64,000 bases of DNA from Aquiluna sp. (GTDB lineage: Bacteria; Actinomycetota; Actinomycetes; Actinomycetales; Microbacteriaceae), in assembly GCA_028822985.1 (NCBI GenBank), contig JAPKCK010000004.1:1-64000 (forward strand), given 5' to 3'. The notes beneath the pieces were generated by a model. That model made no database searches and had not been told where the DNA came from. It saw only the letters and a list, made by a program, of their open reading frames with translations. Position 1 is the first letter of the stretch, and every line of letters starts with the position of its first letter. The translations under genes and the position numbers were made by a program. Of this stretch, positions 8,928 to 18,025 are shown in pieces.

Positions 8928-8956
8928 CCCGTGCCTACTCATAACCAAAAGGCACG
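8928..8956 (+). promoter_or_regulatory. Riboswitch expression platform: start-site sequestering hairpin
   Basis: CGTGCCT (8930-8936) pairs perfectly with AGGCACG (8950-8956), burying the AAAAGG ribosome-binding site four nt before the thiB ATG. CCCGTG (8928-8933), which overlaps the left arm, is complementary to CACGGG (8828-8833) at the 5' edge of the aptamer, so the two pairings exclude each other. This fits translational rather than transcriptional control. Confidence 0.65.
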
Positions 8957-8959
8957 AAA

Positions 8960-9913
8960 ATGAAAAAACTAGCAATATTGGCAATCAGCGCTTTGGCCCT
9001 AACCGGTTGTAGCGCTCAAGACATAACACTGGTTCGCCTAGCAGCCCACGACTCTTTTGTCATTAGCGACGAACTTGTGGCCGAGTTCGAAAGCGAAACC
9101 GGATACGAACTAGAGATAATCAGGCTCGGTGACACCGGGTCACTAACAAACCAACTAGTGCTAACTACCAACGCGCCTGTTGCAGACGCGTTCTTCGGCA
9201 TTGATAACACCTTCGCTGGAGTGGCTACCGACAACAACATTGTTGACGGTGAAATGCAAGCAATCGACTACTCGGATGTTTGCTTCAACTATGACCTTGA
9301 CTGGTTTGCCGAGAGTTCAATTGCCCCTCCGACTTCCTGGCGTGAACTAGGTCAAGAGCAATACAAAAGTCTTGTCGTTGTGACCAACCCAAACTTCTCT
9401 TCTCCAGGGCTAGCATTTCTGGCAACCACACACGCCGGCTTTGACACCAGCGCTGAGGTCTTTGCCTACTGGCGCTCACTAAGAGACAACGATCTCAAGG
9501 TGGCTGGTAGCTGGGAAGATGCTTACTTCGTTGACTTCACCAGATACGGCGGTGACCGCCCTATTGTCCTGAGCTACGCATCATCACCCTCGGCCGAAGT
9601 AAAGGAAGACGGCACCCCGGGGTCAGCTGCACTTAGAACCGAATGCTTCAGGCAGATTGAATACGCCGGTGTCCTAAACAATGCCGACAACAACCCTGGC
9701 GCCAAGGCAATTGTCGATTTCCTGCTTGGCGATAGCTTCCAGGCTTCGGTTCCGGAAAACATGTATGTCTATCCAATTAACGAAGCCATCGAGGTTCCAG
9801 AGGCTTGGGCAAAGTTTGCTCAGCCTGCAGATAGCTTGCTGGGTGAAGGCTTAGACATAAATGCAAATCGTGACCAGTGGTTGACCGATTGGTCGGACGT
9901 ATTTGACAACTAA
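8960..9913 (+). CDS. thiB: Thiamine ABC transporter, substrate-binding lipoprotein
   Basis: 317 residues: signal peptide with lipobox LTGC (about 13-16), then a periplasmic-binding-protein fold of the ThiB/TbpA type, including SDVCFNYDLDWFA, PTSWRELG and YGGDRPIVLSYASSP. It should capture thiamine or its phosphates outside the membrane and hand them to ThiP. The upstream TPP riboswitch supports the assignment strongly. Its stop codon overlaps the thiP start by 11 nt. Confidence 0.93.
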   Translation: MKKLAILAISALALTGCSAQDITLVRLAAHDSFVISDELVAEFESETGYELEIIRLGDTGSLTNQLVLTTNAPVADAFFGIDNTFAGVATDNNIVDGEMQAIDYSDVCFNYDLDWFAESSIAPPTSWRELGQEQYKSLVVVTNPNFSSPGLAFLATTHAGFDTSAEVFAYWRSLRDNDLKVAGSWEDAYFVDFTRYGGDRPIVLSYASSPSAEVKEDGTPGSAALRTECFRQIEYAGVLNNADNNPGAKAIVDFLLGDSFQASVPENMYVYPINEAIEVPEAWAKFAQPADSLLGEGLDINANRDQWLTDWSDVFDN

Positions 9914-11309
9914 CTTGGAACTGTTTGCAACCACCGCACTGATTGCACTATTCAGTTCGGTGGTTGCAGCAATCCTGGGTTATCCAATCGGGAACTGGCT
10001 AGCAGGCACGGACCGCAGGACAAGGCAACTTGTTTCATCGTTTTTGCTCGTTCCATTTTTGCTGCCGCCGTTTCTAATTGGCATCACACTTCTACCCCTT
10101 CAGCCCAATGCCTTCAATTCCATTACTGGAATACTTTGGATCATTGGAGCTCATGTTTTGATGAACGCCGGATTCATGGCAAGGGTTGTTTCGGCGAATC
10201 AAGTACCCGCCGACCAACTCGAGGCAGCGTCGCTTGATGGGGCGAGTGGACTTAGAAAGCGCTTTGCAATCGAACTTCCGCAGCAACTTGCCGGGATGCT
10301 ATCCGCGGGTTTGTTGGTCGCCCTCTACAGCGCAACTAGCTACGGGCTTGTGCTGACGCTGGGCGCAGGCAAAGTCGACACCCTGGAAACCGAAATAGCA
10401 ACGGCGGCGCTCAGGGACCTAGACCTGAACTTTGCACTCACTCTTGCGCTATTACAAACAGCACTGACTCTTTGCTTCTTCTATCTAGCAAGATCAATCG
10501 GTGCCGAGCCGGCTCCGTTATTCGGTGAGCAAGAAACAGCCTCGAGCGGATCCAAACTGGGTGGGGTGTTGTCGGCGGTGTTGCTAGCCGCGATAGTGAT
10601 TGTTTTTGCAGGGGTGTTTGTAAGAGCTATAACTTACGGTCCGGGTCTATTCGAGAATTTTGCAAACCTTGCCGGTCGAGGCAGCAGGGAGCTTTTGAAT
10701 ATTTCGGTTGCCGAGGCTGCGCTGAACAGTCTTCGAAACTTGATAGTTGCGGCATTGATTGCGCTACCAGTTGCTTGGCTTGCCGCTGGTAGGAAGCGAA
10801 CCAGTTACTTGGTTTTGCTGCCGATCGGTATTTCACCCGTCGTTTTTGGTTTGGTTTTTTTGATTCTGAGCGGTTACCTACCCTCCGCACTAAGTGGCAC
10901 TTGGCTACTGGTACCCATTGTTCAAAGCCTGTTCCTAATTCCGCTTAGTTATCAGGTACTAAGACCGGCGAGGCAATCAGTCTCCATGGAGATTAGGGAT
11001 GCTGCCCAACTGGACGGAGCCTTTGGTTGGAGGATGTTCTCTGAAGTCGAGGGGCCACTTGTTCGAAAGCCACTCAGTGTTGCTGCAGCTTTTGTTGCCC
11101 TGGGCTCGCTCGGTGAATTTGGGGCGGCGAGCTTTCTTGCCTACGGCTCACAGGCCACATTGCCGCTTGTGATGTTCAGATTGATTTCAAGGCCGGGACC
11201 AGAAAACTTAGGAATGGCGATGGCTGCGGCGAGCCTATTTATTGTTGTCGCTCTGGCAGTCGTCTGGCTTATTTCACTTGAAGCACGTACTCAACGCCAA
11301 GAGCGTTGA
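9903..11309 (+). CDS. thiP: Thiamine ABC transporter, two-domain permease
   Basis: 468 residues with about 12 membrane helices arranged as two fused permease halves, as in ThiP. Each half carries an EAA-type loop for the ATPase: DQLEAASLDGASGLRKR and MEIRDAAQLDGAFGWRM. The start is TTG inside the end of thiB, so translation is coupled. The expected third gene, the ATPase thiQ, is missing: the operon ends by running 41 bp into the convergent methyltransferase gene. An ATPase encoded elsewhere must energise it, or the gene was lost. Confidence 0.9.
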   Translation: MTTNLELFATTALIALFSSVVAAILGYPIGNWLAGTDRRTRQLVSSFLLVPFLLPPFLIGITLLPLQPNAFNSITGILWIIGAHVLMNAGFMARVVSANQVPADQLEAASLDGASGLRKRFAIELPQQLAGMLSAGLLVALYSATSYGLVLTLGAGKVDTLETEIATAALRDLDLNFALTLALLQTALTLCFFYLARSIGAEPAPLFGEQETASSGSKLGGVLSAVLLAAIVIVFAGVFVRAITYGPGLFENFANLAGRGSRELLNISVAEAALNSLRNLIVAALIALPVAWLAAGRKRTSYLVLLPIGISPVVFGLVFLILSGYLPSALSGTWLLVPIVQSLFLIPLSYQVLRPARQSVSMEIRDAAQLDGAFGWRMFSEVEGPLVRKPLSVAAAFVALGSLGEFGAASFLAYGSQATLPLVMFRLISRPGPENLGMAMAAASLFIVVALAVVWLISLEARTQRQER

Positions 11310-12108
11310 GACGATTTGTGATTACTTCAATTGACTCTGGGTTTTGATCTACAACAACAAATTCTCTCTGTAATTCGAAGGCCGCTTGAGCGGTAGTTCC
11401 AGAGCCTGCAAAAAAGTCAAGCACTCGGTCACCCGGTCTTGAGCTGGCACTAATTATTCGTCTAAGAATGCCGAGGGGCTTTTGGGTTGGGTATCCAGTT
11501 TTCTCTTTTCCCGTTGGCGAAACTATTGTGTGCCACCAGACATCGGTGGGGAGCTTGCCGCGAGCAACCTTCTCCGGAGTTACTAGACCGGGTGCCATGT
11601 ATGGCTCACGGTCGACGGTAGCGCTATCAAAAAAGTACTTAGCGGGGTTTTTCACGTAAACCAAGATGGTGTCGTGTTTCGCTGGCCAGCGACTTTTTGA
11701 CTTTCCGCCGTAGTCGTAGGCCCAGATTATTTCATTTAGAAAACACTCTCTGCCAAACAGTGCATCCATCAAAACTTTTGCGTAGTGGGCCTCTCGATAA
11801 TCGAGATGCAGATAGATCGTCCCGGTTTCATTCAGTAGCCGATAAGCCTCGATGAGTCGAGGTTCTAAAAAGGCCCAATAATCGGCGAAGTCATCATCGT
11901 AAGACAAAACCGATTTGACTACCTGCTCGTATCTCTTGCCCTGAAACCCTAGGTTCCCCGTCTCACTCGAAACAGAGCTCCGGTTTGTTCTTACCTGAGG
12001 GCGCCCCGTGTTGAAGGGCGGGTCGATGTAAATAAGCTGAAAAGACTCGTCGTGCATAGATTTAAGTGCGGCGAGGTTCTCCCCGTTGATAACCTCGTTA
12101 GTAGCCAT
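11269..12108 (-). CDS. Orphan DNA adenine/cytosine-N methyltransferase, beta class
   Basis: 279 residues from the chosen ATG at 12108 (the track start at 12135 adds a hydrophobic MLMMLIFLL piece that looks artefactual). The catalytic motif IV DPPFNTG (about 29-35) precedes the SAM-binding motif I FFAGSGTT (about 243-250), the beta-class order of amino-methyltransferases. YPTQKP (motif X) is also there. Target sequence unknown. No restriction enzyme lies nearby, so it is an orphan, perhaps epigenetic or anti-restriction. Its 3' end overlaps thiP by 41 bp on the other strand. It is divergent from the GNAT gene with only 19 bp between starts. Confidence 0.85.
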   Translation of the reverse strand: MATNEVINGENLAALKSMHDESFQLIYIDPPFNTGRPQVRTNRSSVSSETGNLGFQGKRYEQVVKSVLSYDDDFADYWAFLEPRLIEAYRLLNETGTIYLHLDYREAHYAKVLMDALFGRECFLNEIIWAYDYGGKSKSRWPAKHDTILVYVKNPAKYFFDSATVDREPYMAPGLVTPEKVARGKLPTDVWWHTIVSPTGKEKTGYPTQKPLGILRRIISASSRPGDRVLDFFAGSGTTAQAAFELQREFVVVDQNPESIEVITNRLNALGVEYVLQVK

Positions 12109-12127
12109 AAGAAGAAAGATTAACATC

Positions 12128-12457
12128 ATGAGCACACAGGTAGTGCACGATAGCGATAACCACCGCTTTGAAATTTTCTTGGATTCTTCTCGCGTCGGGC
12201 TGATGGACTACGTAATCAATGACGACGAAATTCACCTGGTCCACACCGAGGTGAACCTCGAGCATCAAGGCAAAAACCTAGCGGCGATTCTGGTTCGCGA
12301 ATCACTTCAGGAAATTAGAGACGGCGGAGACAAAAAAGTTGTTCCGGTCTGCTCCTACGTGGTCAGATACATGGAAAAACATCCTGAGACCCACGACCTA
12401 CTAAAGGGAAGCATCGAGGAAGCTGTTGCTTCTTGCAGGTGGCCGGGAGCCAACTAG
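12128..12457 (+). CDS. Small GNAT-type N-acetyltransferase (COG2388-like)
   Basis: 109 residues from the ATG at 12128; the longer ORF of the track begins inside the divergent methyltransferase. The sequence follows the short YidJ/COG2388 pattern: an N-terminal beta sheet, the acetyl-CoA loop region EHQGKNLAAILVRESLQEIRD, and VVPVCSYVVRYMEKHPE near the end. The substrate is not known for this group. It ends by overlapping the thioesterase stop codon (convergent, 4 bp). Confidence 0.85.
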   Translation: MSTQVVHDSDNHRFEIFLDSSRVGLMDYVINDDEIHLVHTEVNLEHQGKNLAAILVRESLQEIRDGGDKKVVPVCSYVVRYMEKHPETHDLLKGSIEEAVASCRWPGAN

Positions 12458-13005
12458 TCCCAAGTGCTGGGGGCCGGTTCTTTTCCTTTTGGTAAAGCGG
12501 TGTCTTTTGCCCATCTGGTAATCCACTTTGGTAACTCGGGTCGTTCTCCGGGCCAGCCGCCGGAACCATCCATGACTTCCTGCGGGGTTAGGGTTCCCCA
12601 AGCGCGCTTCAGGAACCGTCCGCGCATAATCGCCTTGGCATAGATCTCGCCATTTCGAACAAATCGCTGTTCGATGTAAACGGCGATGTCGTCCCAGCCG
12701 ACCACCTTGGTTTCTAGATCGAACTTCTGCCAGGGCTCAAGGGACTTGCGATAACTGATCGTTGAGTTGACAACTATCGGGTACCAGCCTTTTTTGTTCC
12801 AAATTTGCCAGATACCTGTTCTTAGGCCCTGGTCGTATCGACCAAGGTCCATAAGCGTCAAAAATACGCCGTTGTTCATGTGGTTGTAGACGTCTAAGTC
12901 GCTTGGCATCACGCGGAGGGTCACCGATGAAACTTGGTCGATGGTCACCTTTGCTCTGCGACGCCAAGTCAGCTTGATGAAAAGGATTCGAAACCAGAGC
13001 TTCAC
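12454..13005 (-). CDS. Acyl-CoA thioesterase-like protein (hot-dog fold)
   Basis: 183 residues from GTG at 13005. That start overlaps the stop of the M13 peptidase as GTGA, which is why I prefer it to the track start at 13038. The hot-dog fold signature PSDLDVYNHMNNGVFLTLMD matches 4-hydroxybenzoyl-CoA thioesterase-like proteins, with the conserved Asp/Asn active-site region. It should hydrolyse an acyl thioester, substrate unknown. Translationally coupled to the upstream peptidase gene. Confidence 0.85.
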   Translation of the reverse strand: MKLWFRILFIKLTWRRRAKVTIDQVSSVTLRVMPSDLDVYNHMNNGVFLTLMDLGRYDQGLRTGIWQIWNKKGWYPIVVNSTISYRKSLEPWQKFDLETKVVGWDDIAVYIEQRFVRNGEIYAKAIMRGRFLKRAWGTLTPQEVMDGSGGWPGERPELPKWITRWAKDTALPKGKEPAPSTWD

Positions 13006-14966
13006 CAGATAACCACGCGGTCTTCTGGTGCAAGCCACATTGGGTCTGTTTCAGTGGTCTGGAATGTCTCATGGAAGATGTCCAAGTTTTTCACAACCTG
13101 GTTGCACCTGAATTCGGCCGGGGAGTGTGGGTCGGTGGCCAGACGCTGAATAGCAATTTCATCCCGGCTGATACCGCGCCAGCACTGAGCCCATGAGAAC
13201 AAGAACCTCTCGGCAGCAGTCACTCCGTCTATGGTCGGTGGCTCCTTGCCGTCAAGTGAGATCAGGTAAGCCTTCCAGGCAATACCGAGACCTCCAAGGT
13301 CACCGATGTTCTCACCGATGGTGAGCTCGCCGTTTACCTTGTTGCTGTCATCAAGCTGAATCGGACTCAGCTCGTTGTATTGATCGATAAGAGATTTTGT
13401 TCGCTGCTCGAACGCTTTTAGGTCTGCCTCGGTCCACCAGGACACCAACTTGCCGTCTCCGTCGTACTTCGCACCTTGGTCATCAAAGCCGTGCCCGATT
13501 TCGTGACCGATTACGGCCCCGATTCCGCCGAAGTTCATGGCGTCATCGGTCTTTTCAGAGAAAAATGGTGGCTGCAAAATTGCCGCCGGAAAGACGATTT
13601 CATTCAGGCCAGGGTTGTAATAAGCGTTCACGGTCTGAGGTGTCATGTGCCACTCGTCGCGATCGATTGATGATCCGATTTTCTTTACCTGAAAATCAAA
13701 CTCCCACGCGGAAACATTTTGGATGTTTTGCAAGAGGTCTTCACGCGAGATAACGATGCTCGAGTAGTCGTGCCACTTGACCGGGTAGCCAATCTTTGGA
13801 GTGAACTTCGACAGCTTCTCTTGAGCCCTTCCCTTGGTGGCTTCAGTCATCCACTCGAGCTTGTCGATACTTTGGCGATAGGCCTCAATGAGGTGAGCCA
13901 CCAGGGTGTCCATTTGAGACTTGGAGCTTGCTGGAAAGTGCTTGTCAACATAAATCTGACCGACAGCTTCGCCAAGGCTTCCTTCAACCAAGCTAACGGC
14001 GCGCTTCCATCGTGAACGATTGACCGGCTGGCCAGTCAACTTCGTCCCATAGAAACTGAAGCGCTCAGCTACAAAATTGCCGGAAAGATAAGGCGCGTGA
14101 GCTCTAATGTAAACCCAGCTCAGCCATGCCTTTAGAGCGTCTAGGTTTTCAGCTGTCAACACGTCAACGAGCCCCTCGAAGAAGGAAGGCATCATAACTA
14201 CATTCCATTCCAGGAATGAATCGGTCAGACCTAGGCCCGAAAGGTATTCGTCCCAGAGAATGCTCGGTGCGAGAGTTTTTAGTTCTGCAAAGGTTTTGAG
14301 GTTGTAAGTCTTTTCAGCGTCTCTTGATTCGACTCTGCTCCAGTGCTTGGAAGCAATTTTGGTCTCGAGCTTCAAGATTTGCTCCGATTTGGATTCAGCC
14401 TCTGCCGCACTCAAGCCAGCCAAAACCAACATGCGGGAAATGTGCTTTGGATATTCTTCGCGAATATCCTTGTACTTCTCGTCGGTGTAGTAATCCTTAT
14501 CCGGCAGGCCTAGGCCTCCGTTGTAAAAATGAACCAGGTACCGCTCTGGGTTACCGGCGTCATTATCGATGTAACTGCCCCATAGCCCGCCCACGCCCAT
14601 GCGCTCGAGGTGGCCCATCAGACTGTGCAGCTCCTTGAGGTCAGAAACCGCTGCGATTTTAGATAACCCCTCAGCAAGTGGAGTAGCTCCAAGTTTCTCA
14701 GCTCGATCTTCGTCCAGGAACGATGCGTAGAGATCTCCAATTTGTTGGCTAACACCTGGTAGTGGGTTGTTGGATGCCTCTTCCAGGATTTCCTTGACGG
14801 CGAGTTCCGAATCATCGGCCAGCATATGGAAGCTTCCGAATACTGCTTTGTCCTCGGGTATCTCCGTTGAATCCAACCAGCTTCCATTCACGTGGCGGAA
14901 CAGGTCCTGGGTCGGTTTGGTGGTTTGACTTAGTTCGGCTTTATCTAGCCCTGGTTTCATTGACAT
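13002..14966 (-). CDS. pepO: M13-family zinc metallopeptidase (neprilysin/PepO-like)
   Basis: 654 residues, full length for the family, without signal peptide. The catalytic HEIGH motif (about 490) sits in VIGHEIGHGFDDQG; the third zinc ligand is in ENIGDLGGL and the substrate-binding NAYYNP segment lies about 40 residues before HEIGH. M13 enzymes cut oligopeptides in the cytoplasm or outside. The start is ATG at 14966 with TAGACT seven nt upstream. It is divergent from trhO with about 45 bp between. Confidence 0.95.
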   Translation of the reverse strand: MSMKPGLDKAELSQTTKPTQDLFRHVNGSWLDSTEIPEDKAVFGSFHMLADDSELAVKEILEEASNNPLPGVSQQIGDLYASFLDEDRAEKLGATPLAEGLSKIAAVSDLKELHSLMGHLERMGVGGLWGSYIDNDAGNPERYLVHFYNGGLGLPDKDYYTDEKYKDIREEYPKHISRMLVLAGLSAAEAESKSEQILKLETKIASKHWSRVESRDAEKTYNLKTFAELKTLAPSILWDEYLSGLGLTDSFLEWNVVMMPSFFEGLVDVLTAENLDALKAWLSWVYIRAHAPYLSGNFVAERFSFYGTKLTGQPVNRSRWKRAVSLVEGSLGEAVGQIYVDKHFPASSKSQMDTLVAHLIEAYRQSIDKLEWMTEATKGRAQEKLSKFTPKIGYPVKWHDYSSIVISREDLLQNIQNVSAWEFDFQVKKIGSSIDRDEWHMTPQTVNAYYNPGLNEIVFPAAILQPPFFSEKTDDAMNFGGIGAVIGHEIGHGFDDQGAKYDGDGKLVSWWTEADLKAFEQRTKSLIDQYNELSPIQLDDSNKVNGELTIGENIGDLGGLGIAWKAYLISLDGKEPPTIDGVTAAERFLFSWAQCWRGISRDEIAIQRLATDPHSPAEFRCNQVVKNLDIFHETFQTTETDPMWLAPEDRVVIW

Positions 14967-15010
14967 GACCCCTAGTCTAAGTCAGCGCGTTGTCACTAGG
15001 CTGACAGCTA

Positions 15011-15922
15011 ATGCCTCTCAATAAGATCATTCTTTATTACGGGTTCGCGCCGATTGCGGATCCGCACGCAGTCATGCTCTGGCAGCGGACCTTATGCGAG
15101 GCCCTCGGGCTAAAGGGCCGGATTCTTATCTCCCCCCACGGCATAAATGGGACTCTCGGTGGCAAGATGGAAAGTCTAAAAAAATACGCCCACGCCACAA
15201 AAGAGTTCAAGGGTTTCTCCAAAATTGACTTCAAGTGGTCTGCCGGCACGGGCAATGAATTTTCAAAACTCATGGTGAAAGTGCGAAAAGAGCTGGTGTC
15301 CTTCAATACCCCGGACGAAGTGCAAGTTGACATCACAGGCGTGGTCAATGGGGGTAAGCACCTAAAGCCCCAGCAGGTCAACGAACTAGTTGAAAAGCGC
15401 GGCGATGATGTTGTCTTTTTTGATGGCAGGAACGCCTTTGAGGCCGAAATTGGCAGATTCAAGAATGCGGTTGTTCCAGACATCCAGACCACTCACGATT
15501 TCGTTGCCGAAATCGAATCTGGTAAGTATGACCACCTTAAAGACAAGCCAATTGTCACGTACTGCACCGGTGGCATCAGATGTGAGATTTTGAGCGCGGT
15601 AATGCTAAATCGCGGATTCAAAGAGGTCTACCAAATCGAGGGCGGCATCGCGCGCTACGGACAAAAATACCGGGACGCAGGACTCTGGGAAGGCGCCCTC
15701 TACGTATTCGATAACCGCATGGCCGTTAGTTTTTCGGAAGACGCGTTGACCCTGGGCACTTGCGTGAACTGCCCGGAAAAGACTTCGCAGTTCCGCGATT
15801 GCGAAGGACCAGGGTGCAAGGATTTAGTGTTGCTATGCGACGAGTGTTTCACCGACCCGAAGAACCTGAGGTGTGACGAAAGTCACGTCCGGGGAAGAAA
15901 AAAGCTTGAACAAATAGGTTAA
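15011..15922 (+). CDS. trhO: tRNA uridine(34) hydroxylase, rhodanese family
   Basis: 303 residues: an N-terminal acylphosphatase-like domain (about 1-100), a rhodanese domain (about 115-220) with the active cysteine in YCTGGIRCE, and a Cys-rich C-terminus ([20 protein letters not shown]) that probably binds zinc. This is the YceA/TrhO architecture, which forms 5-hydroxyuridine at the wobble base of tRNA using oxygen. The start is ATG eight nt after TAGGCT. A strong terminator follows the stop. Confidence 0.93.
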   Translation: MPLNKIILYYGFAPIADPHAVMLWQRTLCEALGLKGRILISPHGINGTLGGKMESLKKYAHATKEFKGFSKIDFKWSAGTGNEFSKLMVKVRKELVSFNTPDEVQVDITGVVNGGKHLKPQQVNELVEKRGDDVVFFDGRNAFEAEIGRFKNAVVPDIQTTHDFVAEIESGKYDHLKDKPIVTYCTGGIRCEILSAVMLNRGFKEVYQIEGGIARYGQKYRDAGLWEGALYVFDNRMAVSFSEDALTLGTCVNCPEKTSQFRDCEGPGCKDLVLLCDECFTDPKNLRCDESHVRGRKKLEQIG

Positions 15923-15926
15923 AGAA

Positions 15927-15956
15927 AAAACCCTCGGGTTCTTGCCCGAGGGTTTT
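15927..15956 (+). terminator. Terminator after trhO
   Basis: AAAACCCTCGGG / CCCGAGGGTTTT, a perfect 12-bp stem with a 6-nt loop and flanking A and T runs. Confidence 0.9.
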
Positions 15957-16079
15957 CCTATTAGGAGGGTATGCAATCTATGAGAATCACATACCTAAAA
16001 CAATAAAAGCCGAGCGTTGCCGACCGAGTAAAAGTCAGGGTTTCAACATCAAGCTCTCAGTACTTTCTCAGCTTGGAAA

Positions 16080-16451
16080 CTACTGTGTCTGGGTCGACAG
16101 TATCTTCTTGCTCTTGATCTCTGCCACGGCTTCCTTCTTCTTTGCCATGTGTTCCTTCTTAGCCGCGCTCAGGGCGCTTTTCTCTGCAGCGGTCAAAGGG
16201 TGGGCTGGCTTCGTGCTCGAAGCTGTGCCTGGCGCCTTTGCCATCACTTCCGGCTTACCACCAAGCTTGCGCGGCTTTTCATGGTTGGCTCCCTCGCCCT
16301 TAGCCTTGTCACCATACATGCCGGCCTCAACGCCGGGCTTTGTGGCAGCTGCTCCCTCTTGCTCCTGGGCCAGCGAGGGTAGCGTAAGTGCCATGGCGCC
16401 GACTGCCAAGCCGGCAGTTGCGACGATTGAGATCTTTGATTTCATGCTCAT
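16080..16451 (-). CDS. Small secreted Lys/Ala-rich protein
   Basis: 123 residues from ATG at 16451, chosen because AAAGGA lies nine nt upstream; the longer track start lacks support. A clear signal peptide (KSKISIVATAGLAVGAMALTLPSLAQ) is followed by a low-complexity, highly charged mature part with KPGVEAGMYGDKAKGEG, HEKPRKLGGKPE and a basic helix (AAEKSALSAAKKEHMAKKKEAVAEIKSKK cut short here). No catalytic motif and no family that I recognise. It may bind wall polymers or nucleic acid, but that is only suggested by the charge. Confidence 0.7.
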   Translation of the reverse strand: MSMKSKISIVATAGLAVGAMALTLPSLAQEQEGAAATKPGVEAGMYGDKAKGEGANHEKPRKLGGKPEVMAKAPGTASSTKPAHPLTAAEKSALSAAKKEHMAKKKEAVAEIKSKKILSTQTQ

Positions 16452-16600
16452 TTTCAATTCCTTTCCCTTGATGCAGACAATTTTGTCTACGCGCAACAAG
16501 TGAGTAATCGGACTTGTGAAAATAGCCGAATTTCAGGGAATGCGGACGCTTCTGCCAGCTAGCTGCCAGATAAGGCGTGTTTCTGGCATTTAGCTGAAGG

Positions 16601-17224
16601 CTAGAGGTAGCGCCAGCGGAAAAGCTCGATTTTGAATCGAACCGCAATTAGCCTGATTGCAACCATCAAAATTGCGGCGATCGCGACGTCTAGGTATTCC
16701 GGGGTATTCAAATAGCCAAGCAGCACAAGAACCCAACCGCCAGCAAAGGCGATTGCGGCGTATGGCTGGTGGTCATGAAATGCCCTAGGGACTTCATTAA
16801 CTAGGACATCCCTCAGCACACCGCCGGCAACTGCAGTGATGACGCCCATCAGAACCGCAACCATGGGGCTCATGCCAGCAACCAAGGCGAGGTGAGTACC
16901 GCCGGCTGCAAATATTCCAAGGCCAACAGCGTCGGGGATCACAATCGCCTTTTCGGTCAAGTCAATGTGGGTGGCTCTAAAGAAAAACGGCAGAGCCAAA
17001 CCCACCAAAATAAGTGCCCAGACCCAGAACTCTTGCTCGACCCAAAAAAATGGCCTTCTGTCCAGAAGCACATCCCGAAGGGTCCCGCCGCCAAAAGCCG
17101 TGACCGCTCCGATCATCACAACGCCCACTAGGTCAAAATGCTTTCTAGCCGCCTCCATGATCCCGGACAGCGCAAACGCCAGCACTCCCAGTGCTTCCAG
17201 TGTGGTTAGAAATGTTTCTAGCAA
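16601..17224 (-). CDS. TRIC/UPF0126-family membrane protein
   Basis: 207 residues with seven predicted helices built as two related halves; each half has the glycine-rich motif GGGTLRDVLL or GGVLRDVLVNEVPR after an aligned AVTAFGG/ITAVAG turn. This is the UPF0126 (YicG) family, bacterial relatives of TRIC cation channels; some members are proposed to move glycine or potassium, which is not settled. The start is TTG with GGGAAG upstream. The last basic residues (RFKIELFRWRYL) are cytoplasmic. Confidence 0.88.
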   Translation of the reverse strand: MLETFLTTLEALGVLAFALSGIMEAARKHFDLVGVVMIGAVTAFGGGTLRDVLLDRRPFFWVEQEFWVWALILVGLALPFFFRATHIDLTEKAIVIPDAVGLGIFAAGGTHLALVAGMSPMVAVLMGVITAVAGGVLRDVLVNEVPRAFHDHQPYAAIAFAGGWVLVLLGYLNTPEYLDVAIAAILMVAIRLIAVRFKIELFRWRYL

Positions 17225-17353
17225 TTCGCTTCCCGATTTAGGTTCACAATAACCCTAATAAGGTGGCGCCCGGATTGGCAAAGATTGCCAGACGAAATAG
17301 CCACTCGGCGGTAGACTGACGTGACCTAAGAACCGCTCAGGGAAGCAGGTAAC

Positions 17354-18025
17354 GTGGGCTTTCTAGACAAGGCCGAGGCGCGCATTGAGAACATGGTTGT
17401 CTCAATGTTTTCCAAGCTATCCAAAAAGCAGTTGCAGCCGATTGAAATCTCTCAGGCTGTAAAAAACGCTATGGATGTCGCAGCGACCGCTCCTGGTAAG
17501 GATCGGAAGCTAGTTCCTCATCGCTACCTGATCAAACTTAGCCCTCAAGACAAAGACAACCTCTCGGATCAGCTGCTTCGAGCCATAAGTTCGGAGATCG
17601 CGAACTATGCCGGGCAGAAGAGCTATCAGCTAACAGGTGCACTTGAACTGAAGGTTTTAGCTGACCAGAAGGTTGCTAAGGGGCGAATTCAAGTTGGTTC
17701 TGCGGCAGTGGGCAGTTTAGTGAGCTGGAAACCAATAATTTCCTACGGTAGCGAGCGCCGAGAGCTGGCTAATGGAACTACTACTTTTGGCAGGGACGAT
17801 AGCGCCGACGTGGCGATAGACGATCGCGGCCTGAGCCGCATTCATTTCGAAATCGCTTTTAACGGTGACATTGCGGCAATCAGAGACTTGCAATCGACCA
17901 ACGGAACATTCGTAGATGGTTCGAGGGTGAACGAGGTGGTTCTTAGATCTGGCAGCAAGATAAATGCCGGTAGGACAGAATTCGATTTTGAGTTATTGGC
18001 CCTGACGGGAGGGCCCAGTGAGTGA
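17354..18025 (+). CDS. fhaA: FHA-domain protein with N-terminal DUF3662
   Basis: 223 residues: an N-terminal DUF3662 domain (about 1-115; FLDKAEARIENMV, PHRYLIKLS) and a C-terminal FHA domain (about 140-220; FGRDDSADVAIDDRGLSRIH and LQSTNGTFVDG). FHA binds phosphothreonine, so FhaA should read the output of PknA/PknB encoded 5 kb downstream and link it to peptidoglycan synthesis, as known for the mycobacterial homologue. Start GTG with GCAGG upstream. First gene of a seven-gene operon; its stop overlaps fhaB by 8 nt. Confidence 0.92.
   Translation: MGFLDKAEARIENMVVSMFSKLSKKQLQPIEISQAVKNAMDVAATAPGKDRKLVPHRYLIKLSPQDKDNLSDQLLRAISSEIANYAGQKSYQLTGALELKVLADQKVAKGRIQVGSAAVGSLVSWKPIISYGSERRELANGTTTFGRDDSADVAIDDRGLSRIHFEIAFNGDIAAIRDLQSTNGTFVDGSRVNEVVLRSGSKINAGRTEFDFELLALTGGPSE

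Noticed and set aside
15961-16005. 11-codon ORF with strong TAGGAGGG ribosome-binding site after the trhO terminator
   Set aside because: Too short to judge and located behind a strong terminator with no evident promoter.
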